Assembly (NCBI GenBank): GCA_018400215.1
Contig: JAGYNF010000118.1
Location: forward strand, 1 to 5,463
DNA: 5,463 nt
Direction of reading: 5' to 3'
DNA from: Cyanobium sp. M55B138
Lineage (GTDB): Bacteria; Cyanobacteriota; Cyanobacteriia; PCC-6307; Cyanobiaceae
Shown: in pieces, positions 1-4,623 of the stretch
Layout of the letters: every line of letters begins with the position of its first letter
Position numbering within the stretch: the first letter of the stretch is position 1
Notes under the pieces: generated by a model
What the model saw: only the letters and a program-made list of their open reading frames with translations
What the model was told of the DNA's origin: nothing
The model's database searches: none
Translations under genes and position numbers: made by a program

Positions 1-222
1 TCGGAGATCGACAACGCCACTGCCCTCGGCGCCGCCATGGTGGTATACGGTGCCTTCGGGGTCGAGCATCAGGGGTGTCAGCCTTGGGGATCACCATGGC
101 AGTATGGTTCGCAAATGGATCCCTGGGAAATCACCCGCCTTGGATCGGCACCAACCTGTGATGCTTCGCCACAGTCGAGGCATTGCTGTCAGCATCTGCT
201 GACAAGTTGCTGGCGCAATTGA
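1..222 (+). CDS. 3' end of a probable FGGY-family sugar kinase (5' truncated by window)
   Basis: Reading frame 1 is open from the window edge to a TGA at 220-222, giving 73 residues. The first ~22 residues contain NATALGAAMVVYGAFG, which resembles the glycine/alanine helix near the C-terminus of FGGY carbohydrate kinases (xylulokinase, ribulokinase and fuculokinase types), where a TALGAA-like motif lies in the ATP-binding C-terminal domain. These enzymes phosphorylate a sugar or polyol using ATP in the cytoplasm; the substrate cannot be judged from this fragment. From about residue 23 onward the sequence is unlike a kinase tail: it is rich in Cys, Trp, Gln and His, and its codons lose the strong G/C third-position bias of the other genes here. 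The true frame may therefore end or shift near position 65-75, and the TGA may not be the native stop. The neighbouring plus-strand gene is 153 bp away and probably has its own promoter. Alternatives are another ASKHA-fold kinase or a decayed gene end. Confidence 0.5.
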   Translation, partial: SEIDNATALGAAMVVYGAFGVEHQGCQPWGSPWQYGSQMDPWEITRLGSAPTCDASPQSRHCCQHLLTSCWRN

Positions 223-278
223 GCTGAATTGAGCTAGACGACTGGGTTATCGGATTGGGCTATGTGATTGGGCTAAGG
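216..278. repeat. Degenerate short tandem repeats (10-bp then 13-bp units)
   Basis: AATTGAGCT occurs at 217-225 and 227-235, a 10-bp period. It is followed at once by three 13-bp units: GACTGGGTTATCG (240-252), GATTGGGCTATGT (253-265) and GATTGGGCTAAGG (266-278). All five copies share a core close to G(A)ATTGRGCT. The block begins over the stop codon of the upstream gene fragment. No function is evident. It may be slippage-derived spacer DNA or an array of binding sites. Confidence 0.6.
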
Positions 279-287
279 GGTTCAACC

Positions 288-316
288 CTGGCTGGTGAGC
301 CGGCATTCATTTTTTT
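288..316 (+). terminator. Possible weak Rho-independent terminator of the upstream gene
   Basis: A 6-bp stem pairs 288-293 with 298-303 (core GGCT/AGCC, one G-U pair) around a GGTG loop. Seven T residues follow at 310-316. The 7-nt gap between stem and T tract is longer than ideal, so this is only a candidate. It lies 66 bp after the stop of the kinase-like gene and before the HdeD-like gene, where a terminator would be expected. Confidence 0.3.
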
Positions 317-319
317 CGA

Positions 320-357
320 ACCTTAAGGCCAACCCTTAAAGCCGACCCTTAAAATAA
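320..357. repeat. Three-copy ~13-bp tandem repeat with ACCCTTAAA core
   Basis: The units are ACCTTAAGGCCA (320-331, 12 bp), ACCCTTAAAGCCG (332-344) and ACCCTTAAAATAA (345-357). The period matches the 13-bp block at 240-278, but the sequence differs. The third unit overlaps a -10-like TAAAAT (350-355) and a hairpin directly in front of the GTG start at 376, so these units could be operator half-sites or simple slippage products. Confidence 0.55.
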
Positions 358-373
358 GGGGTCGCGAATTTTT
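343..373 (+). promoter_or_regulatory. Hairpin and -10-like box upstream of the HdeD-like gene
   Basis: CGACCCTTA (343-351) can pair with TAAGGGGTCG (355-364) with one bulged G, leaving a 3-nt loop, and is followed by five T residues at 369-373. The same interval holds TAAAAT (350-355), a 5/6 match to a bacterial -10 box, which would place a start site near 361 and give a ~15-nt leader. I see no good -35 element at the right spacing. The element could be an operator, a short-leader structure, or a terminator for the gene upstream. Confidence 0.3.
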
Positions 374-375
374 CT

Positions 376-894
376 GTGTCCGTTCCCGCTTCACCAGCCC
401 TGCGATGGGCTGCCGCCGCACTGCTGCTTGCCGCCGCCGGGCTCTCGATCGTGCTGCCCTTTGTGTCGGCAACCCTGCTCACAATTGTGATCGGCGGTGT
501 CGCCATTGCGGCAGGAATCTCCCAATTGCTGCGACTCACCGCCCCGGGCGACACCAGCAGCAAGCTCTTCCGGCTGCTCTCCGGCCTGCTCTACGTGGGC
601 GGTGGCATCTGGACCCTGGCCTTTCCCGTGGACAGCGAGGTGAGCCTCACGCTGTTTGTGGGCTTCCTGCTCGCCTTCCAAGGGGTGATGGAACTGGCCA
701 CGGCCGCCGCGGGCCAGGGCCCGGCCCGACCGTTGGTGCTGCTCGATGGCATCATCACGGCAATTCTGGGCGTGATGCTGATCAGCGAGTGGCCCAGTGA
801 CAGCCTCTGGGCGATCGGCACCCTGTTGGGCATCGGCCTGGGCTTCTCGGCCATCAACCTGATCACCGCCCCCACCCCCAGCAGCAACGGCTGA
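376..894 (+). CDS. HdeD/DUF308-family integral membrane protein
   Basis: The 172-residue product is almost entirely hydrophobic, with six likely membrane helices near residues 11-29, 33-53, 68-84, 88-110, 119-136 and 142-163. Short polar turns separate them, for example TAPGDTSSK after helix 2 and SEWPSDS before helix 6. Length, three-hairpin layout and small-residue phrases such as GGGIWTLAFP and GIITAILGVMLISEWP fit the HdeD/DUF308 family. E. coli HdeD is linked to acid resistance at high cell density; no biochemical activity can be assigned here. GTG at 376 is the only usual start codon after the in-frame TAA at 355-357, and it keeps the first helix complete. There is no well-spaced Shine-Dalgarno sequence (GGGG at 358-361 is too far away), so translation may be leaderless-like or weak. 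The gene converges on the ATPase operon, with stop codons 5 bp apart. Whether it is tied to proton homeostasis with that ATPase is speculation. Confidence 0.8.
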   Translation: MSVPASPALRWAAAALLLAAAGLSIVLPFVSATLLTIVIGGVAIAAGISQLLRLTAPGDTSSKLFRLLSGLLYVGGGIWTLAFPVDSEVSLTLFVGFLLAFQGVMELATAAAGQGPARPLVLLDGIITAILGVMLISEWPSDSLWAIGTLLGIGLGFSAINLITAPTPSSNG

Positions 895-905
895 GCAGCT
901 CAGCC
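889..905. other. Perfect 17-bp palindrome over both convergent stop codons
   Basis: GGCTGAGC (889-896) and GCTCAGCC (898-905) are exact inverted repeats around a single A at 897. The plus-strand TGA (892-894) lies in the left arm and the minus-strand TGA (900-902) in the right arm. The hairpin would form in transcripts from either direction. No T tract follows on either strand, so it is not a classical intrinsic terminator. It may mark 3' ends, limit convergent read-through or stabilise mRNA ends. Confidence 0.65.
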
Positions 906-2729
906 CTCGGCCTCGCCAACCCGGGCGACCAGCTGCTCAATCTGCTGGAGATAGCCGAGGAAGGTGGGCGAGTTCTCCGGGGCGTAGTTCAGGTTCCTGA
1001 ACAGCCCCGTGAGCCGCAGGAAGAAATCGCGGGCTGCGGCCTTGTCGCGGAAGCGATAGGGCCGCTCGATCAAGCCAAACACCAACTCCAGACAGCGCTT
1101 CTGGCGACTGATCGGGCAGCTGGCATCCACCGGATCGAAGGCGTCCTGCTGCAGATACACCATGTCGAGAAACTCGGCCTTCAGCACCAGCAGGCCATCC
1201 TCAAGGCTCACCCCCTCCTCCCCGGCCACCTGGATCATCTGCTGCACGGCGGCGGCGCGGTGCAGCAAGTCGGTGAGCCGTCGCACCCGCGGCACCCAGT
1301 CGGGGGAGAGATGGTGGGCATACCAACCCTCCAGCTGGCCGAAGTAGCGCGACCAGGAGAGCAGCAGATCCACGGCCGGATAGCAGCGCTTGTAGGCCCG
1401 GTCGGCACTGAGCCCCAGGAAGGTTTTCACGGTGTTGAGGGTCGACTGGGTGACCGGCTCCTCGAAATTGCCGCCGGCGGGCGACACGGTGCCGATCATC
1501 GTGAGGCTGCCGACGCTGCCGTCGTTGGTGCGGATGATGCCGGCCCGCTCGTAGATGGCCTTGATCGAGGAGTCGAGGTAGGCGGGGAAGGCCTCCTCAC
1601 CGGGGATCTCCTCGAGGCGGCCAGAGGTTTCGCGCATCGCCTGGGCCCAGCGGGAGGTGGAATCGGCGATCAGCAGCACGTTGAAGCCCATCTGGCGGTA
1701 GTACTCCCCCAGGGTGAGGCCGGTGTAGATCGAGGCCTCCCGCGCCGCCACCGGCATCGAGGAGGTGTTGCAGATGATGATCGTGCGATCCATGAGCGAG
1801 CCGCCGCTCTTGGGGTCGGTGAGCTTGGGAAACTCGGTGATGGTCTCCACCACCTCGCCGGCCCGCTCACCACAGGCCACCACCAGCACGATGTCCACGT
1901 CGGAGTGGCGCGAGATCAGGTTCTGCAGCACGGTTTTGCCCGCACCGAAGGGGCCAGGGATGCAGCCGGTGCCGCCGCGGGCGATGGGCAGGAAGGTGTC
2001 GATGATCCGCTGGGTGGTGATCAGCGGCTCCTCGGGGTAGAGCCGCACGCTGCTGCGCCGCTCCAGCAGCCGCTGGGGCAGGGGGCGGCGCACGGGCCAG
2101 TCCTGCACCAGGGTGAGGGGTCGGGTGCGGCCCTGCTCATCAACGACGCGGGCCACCACGGTGTGCACCGTGAAGGAGCCCTGCTGGATCCACTCCAAGC
2201 GCACATCGCCGGGCAGGTCGAAGGGCACCATGATCTTGTGGCTGAAGCGGCCCTCCTGCACGGTGCCGATGCCATCGCCGGCCCGCAGGGTGTCGCCCAT
2301 GCGGGCGGTGGGCTGGAACGACCAGGTCTTGTCGGGATCCAGGGCCGCCACCTCGGCGCCCCGGGGCAGGAAGGTGCCGTAGCCGGCCGCCAGGCCGGCC
2401 AGGGGGTTCTGCAGGCCGTCGTACACCTGGGTGAGCAGGCCCGGCCCCAGCCGCACCGACAGCAGTTCGCCGGTCTGCTCCACCGGATCCCCCACGCCCA
2501 CGCCGCGGGTGCTCTCAAACACCTGGGCGTCGGCCCTGGTGCCGTTCACCCGCAGCACCTCGGCCTTGAGCCGCTCCTGGCGGTCGCCATCGAGGCGCCG
2601 CGGGCAGATGTAGATCACCTCGTTCTTGAGGATCGGCCGCGGCCGATCAGTGTCCATGGCGATCGTCACCAGGTCGTCCTGCACCGCCACCACCCGGGCG
2701 AGATTGAAGGGCGGGCTGCTGGCGGTCAT
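900..2729 (-). CDS. atpA: V/A-type ATP synthase/ATPase catalytic subunit A
   Basis: The 609-residue product is the catalytic A subunit (also NtpA) of the cytoplasmic A3B3 head, which hydrolyses or makes ATP at the A-B interfaces. The N-terminal beta barrel covers roughly residues 8-75. The bulge typical of A subunits, absent from F-type beta, lies at about 110-200. The P-loop GPFGAGKT is at 259-266, the catalytic-glutamate segment GERAGE at 287-292, NTSSMPVAAREASIYTG at 321-337, the Walker B-like LLIADSTSRW at 352-361 and SGRLEEIPGEE at 369-379. The helical C-terminal domain runs to the end. Length is normal for the family and no key residue is missing. The ATG overlaps the preceding stop as ATGA (2726-2729), and I see no purine-rich ribosome site upstream, so translation is probably coupled to the DUF2764 gene. 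It is the last gene of the operon: subunit B, which usually follows A, is replaced by a convergent unrelated gene. Confidence 0.98.
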   Translation of the reverse strand: MTASSPPFNLARVVAVQDDLVTIAMDTDRPRPILKNEVIYICPRRLDGDRQERLKAEVLRVNGTRADAQVFESTRGVGVGDPVEQTGELLSVRLGPGLLTQVYDGLQNPLAGLAAGYGTFLPRGAEVAALDPDKTWSFQPTARMGDTLRAGDGIGTVQEGRFSHKIMVPFDLPGDVRLEWIQQGSFTVHTVVARVVDEQGRTRPLTLVQDWPVRRPLPQRLLERRSSVRLYPEEPLITTQRIIDTFLPIARGGTGCIPGPFGAGKTVLQNLISRHSDVDIVLVVACGERAGEVVETITEFPKLTDPKSGGSLMDRTIIICNTSSMPVAAREASIYTGLTLGEYYRQMGFNVLLIADSTSRWAQAMRETSGRLEEIPGEEAFPAYLDSSIKAIYERAGIIRTNDGSVGSLTMIGTVSPAGGNFEEPVTQSTLNTVKTFLGLSADRAYKRCYPAVDLLLSWSRYFGQLEGWYAHHLSPDWVPRVRRLTDLLHRAAAVQQMIQVAGEEGVSLEDGLLVLKAEFLDMVYLQQDAFDPVDASCPISRQKRCLELVFGLIERPYRFRDKAAARDFFLRLTGLFRNLNYAPENSPTFLGYLQQIEQLVARVGEAEG

Positions 2730-3433
2730 CGGGCCAAACCAAGGGCGAGCGGATCGCGAAACGGGCCGAGCCCCGCCGCCAGCAGCTGGCCAAAGCGGGC
2801 GGCGGCCGTGGCGGCGTCGTAGTTCGACCAGCGCTCCACCAGGCTCCAGCGGGCCAGGTAGATCACCACCGCCTCAAAGTCGAAGTTGTGGCCCAGGGCC
2901 AGGCGATCGAGTTCCCGCCAGATCAGGCCGAACAGCAGCCGCTCCAGGCCGATCAGGTCGGTGTTCTCCAGCAGGTGCGCCGCCTCGCCGATCCAGGGGA
3001 ACACCCCGGCCAGCCCCAGGTTGGGGTCAAGCCAGTGGCGCTCGATGGTGGGTAGCAGGGGGCCGAAGCCCCAGGCCTGGTCGTGGGGCGGTTCCAGCTC
3101 GCCGCGGTGGCGACGGCGCAGGGCGGCAATGGTGGTGCGCAGATCGAGCCGGTGGCGCACCAGCTGCCGCAGCAGCGGGTGGTGCACCTCCTCAAAAAAG
3201 CGCTGGGCATCCGCCAGCAGCAGGGCATCACCGCGCACCGCTGCCGCGCCGGCATCCCCCACCAGCCCCTGGGAGAGGATGCCGATCGCCCGGTCGAGGC
3301 TGTGCCGGTCGGCGGGGTGCAGCAGCGAGAGGCGGCTCTGCAACTTGAGGCGGGAGATGGCCGGTTCGCGCGCCTCAAACAGCCGACCGAGGGGGGGCAG
3401 GCTGGCCATCAAGGCGGTGTAGCGGGGGCTCAT
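2726..3433 (-). CDS. DUF2764-family V-ATPase subunit, probable C/d-like rotor adaptor
   Basis: The 235-residue protein begins RYTALMASLPPLG (residues 4-16), matching the Y-x-(L)-x-ASLP-x-L opening I associate with DUF2764 proteins. In chlamydiae and spirochaetes these are encoded between subunits E and A, as here. The rest is helical and soluble, with many Arg and Leu. Its C-terminal part (ELDRLALGHNFDFEAVVIYL, 174-193, then ARWSLVERWSNYD, 194-206) recalls the repeated helical units of V-ATPase subunit C/d (AC39), which sits on the c-ring and receives the central shaft. I infer that it replaces subunit C, since no separate C gene is seen. The ATG overlaps the E stop as ATGA (3430-3433) and is preceded by GGAGG on the minus strand (3444-3448) with 10-nt spacing, so it has both coupling and its own ribosome site. 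Its stop overlaps the A start in the same way. The family call is firm on context and moderate on sequence; the role is inference. Confidence 0.82.
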   Translation of the reverse strand: MSPRYTALMASLPPLGRLFEAREPAISRLKLQSRLSLLHPADRHSLDRAIGILSQGLVGDAGAAAVRGDALLLADAQRFFEEVHHPLLRQLVRHRLDLRTTIAALRRRHRGELEPPHDQAWGFGPLLPTIERHWLDPNLGLAGVFPWIGEAAHLLENTDLIGLERLLFGLIWRELDRLALGHNFDFEAVVIYLARWSLVERWSNYDAATAAARFGQLLAAGLGPFRDPLALGLAR

Positions 3434-4131
3434 TTCACCACCCCCTCCAGCAGGGCCCGGAAGCGGGGCTGCAGGTGCTCGAGAATCACATCGGCCACGG
3501 CGCGGTCGCTGAGGTCGAGCACCACCTCCCGGTCCACCAGGCGCAGGCTGAGCCCGGCGGCCTGACCCGGCCCCACCCCGAAGCTCACCCCCTCGCGCAG
3601 CATGCCGGCCGACACCAGCCGCACGAACTGGGTGAGCTCGCCGTTGGCCAGGGTCTCGGGGTTCTGGCTGAGCTCGGCCAGACCCACCGCCCGCTCCGGC
3701 AGCAGCACCTCAATCTGGTGGGAGCGATCGGCCTCAGGCCGCACCCGGCCCACCACCTCCAGGATCATCCGCTCCAGCAGCTCCTGCTTCTGCTGTTCCT
3801 CGCCCAGCAGCTGGCGCACCTCGCCGCGGAAGCGCTCCATCAGCCGGGTCTTCATCGCCAGCACCGCATCGCGCAGGGCCAGCTCCAGGGCCTGGTGGCC
3901 CGATTGCTGCAGCGATTCGGCCTGGCGGCGGGCCTCCGCCAGGATGTGATCGGCCTGCTGGCGGGCCTGCTCGAGGCTGTGGCGCGCCTCGGCCTGGGCC
4001 TCCGCCACCAGTTGCTCCGCCCGGCTCTGGCCGGCCTGCACCCCCTGATCCCGCAGCCGGGCGATCAGCGCCTCCACCCCGGCGGCCACCTGCACGGGGG
4101 TGTCCTTGCGGCTGGAGCGGGACTGGGCCAT
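3430..4131 (-). CDS. atpE: V/A-type ATPase peripheral-stalk subunit E
   Basis: The 233-residue product (also NtpE) is the peripheral-stalk subunit that holds the A3B3 head against rotation relative to the membrane subunit I. Residues ~15-125 form a long charged helix or coiled coil rich in Gln, Glu, Ala and Arg, for example AEAQAEARHSLEQARQQA (43-60). Residues ~125-233 form the compact head-binding domain, with the late signature DREVVLDLSDRAV (200-212) and EHLQPRFRALLEG (218-230). No separate G/H stalk gene is visible, as in the compact chlamydial-type operons. It starts 36 bp after the K stop, the only non-overlapping junction in the operon. Its leader is C/U-rich with no Shine-Dalgarno match, because the plus strand there is a polypurine mirror repeat. 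The ATG at 4131 is used because the coiled coil begins soon after it. The atpE symbol here is not the F-type c subunit. Confidence 0.92.
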   Translation of the reverse strand: MAQSRSSRKDTPVQVAAGVEALIARLRDQGVQAGQSRAEQLVAEAQAEARHSLEQARQQADHILAEARRQAESLQQSGHQALELALRDAVLAMKTRLMERFRGEVRQLLGEEQQKQELLERMILEVVGRVRPEADRSHQIEVLLPERAVGLAELSQNPETLANGELTQFVRLVSAGMLREGVSFGVGPGQAAGLSLRLVDREVVLDLSDRAVADVILEHLQPRFRALLEGVVK

Positions 4132-4154
4132 GGGAGAGGGAGCGAGGGAGAGGG
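4132..4154 (+). repeat. Perfect 23-bp polypurine mirror repeat in the K-E spacer
   Basis: The eleven purines GGGAGAGGGAG at 4132-4142 are repeated in reverse order at 4144-4154 around a single C at 4143. Mirror symmetry in a purine tract is the pattern that allows intramolecular triplex (H-DNA). The same tract also gives two direct copies of GGGAGAGGG (4132-4140 and 4146-4154). It directly abuts the start codon of subunit E, making the mRNA leader almost pure C/U there. Confidence 0.7.
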
Positions 4155-4167
4155 GGCGGGCAGCTGG

Positions 4168-4623
4168 TCAGGTGGCCGGGATGCCACCGGCCGCCACCAG
4201 GGCAAACACGAAGGCGAACACGGCAAAACCCTCCACGATCGCCGCTGGCGCCAGGGCCAGGCCGAAGATCTCGGGCTTCGATTTGGAAGCGGCGATCGCC
4301 GAGGCACAGCAGAGGCCCTGGTAGACGGCCGAAACCAGGAAGGTGACCCCCGCCAGCACGCCGATGCCAAACAGCCCGCCGGCGTTGATGGGCGTGACCG
4401 AACGGTTGAGGATGAACATCACCACGATGCCGTAGATCGACATCGAGGAGGGCAGGGCCGAGAGGCCCACGAAGCGGCCATAGCCACTGTTCACCTCGAG
4501 CATGGCGCCGATGGCGGCCTGGCCGGCAATCGTGCAGCCCACGGCGGCGCCGATGGCCCCCAGGGCCACGGGGGCATAGATGCCGATCCAGCCGAGCACG
4601 GTGAGGGAGAGGTGGTCGTTCAT
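4168..4623 (-). CDS. atpK: V/A-type ATPase ion-binding ring subunit K (c, proteolipid)
   Basis: The 151-residue product (also NtpK) forms the membrane rotor ring that carries the coupling ion. Four helices form two hairpins, at about residues 8-33, 52-73, 83-111 and 118-146, the 16-kDa V-type double-hairpin form. There is one membrane carboxylate, E131 in helix 4 (AAIVEGFAVF), equivalent by motif to E139 of Enterococcus hirae NtpK. Q102 in YQGLCCASAI matches Q110. In helix 2 the E. hirae LPGTQGLYG becomes LPSSMSIYG (57-65), so T64 and Q65 correspond to S60 and M61. The start overlaps the I stop as ATGA (4620-4623) and has a strong ribosome site. An exact GGCGATCGCC lies inside the gene (4291-4300). 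The subunit family is certain; whether it carries Na+ or H+ is not. Confidence 0.95.
   Translation of the reverse strand: MNDHLSLTVLGWIGIYAPVALGAIGAAVGCTIAGQAAIGAMLEVNSGYGRFVGLSALPSSMSIYGIVVMFILNRSVTPINAGGLFGIGVLAGVTFLVSAVYQGLCCASAIAASKSKPEIFGLALAPAAIVEGFAVFAFVFALVAAGGIPAT
4292..4299. repeat. HIP1 palindrome GCGATCGC
   Basis: An exact copy of the highly iterated palindrome common in many cyanobacterial genomes, here with flanking G and C (GGCGATCGCC, 4291-4300). Its core CGATCG also occurs at 446, 812, 2660, 2904, 3283, 3725, 4236 and 4784. I use it only as a hint to lineage; it is not a functional call. Confidence 0.6.

Noticed and set aside
109..174. A short plus-strand frame reading MAVWFANGSLGNHPPWIGTNL in the third frame
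   Set aside because: It is only about 20 codons, has no ribosome site, and overlaps the end of the kinase-like frame; it may be a frameshifted tail but cannot be supported as a gene.
276..292. A tRNA T-arm-like GGGGTTCAACC segment
   Set aside because: The flanking 5-nt arms (AGGGG and CTGGC) do not pair, and no anticodon or acceptor stem fits around it.
895..905. A Rho-independent terminator between the convergent genes
   Set aside because: The hairpin is perfect, but no run of T follows on either strand, so I list it only as a palindrome.
2371..2405. Repeated GCCGGCC / AGGCCGGCC in atpA
   Set aside because: It lies within codons for an Ala/Gly-rich stretch (NPLAGLAAGYG) of the A subunit and is explained by coding and high GC.
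1260..2822. A 520-codon open frame on the plus strand opposite subunit A
   Set aside because: Its product is rich in Gly, His, Ala and Arg with no recognisable motif, and it lies antisense to the certain atpA gene. Long antisense frames are expected in GC-rich codon-biased genes.
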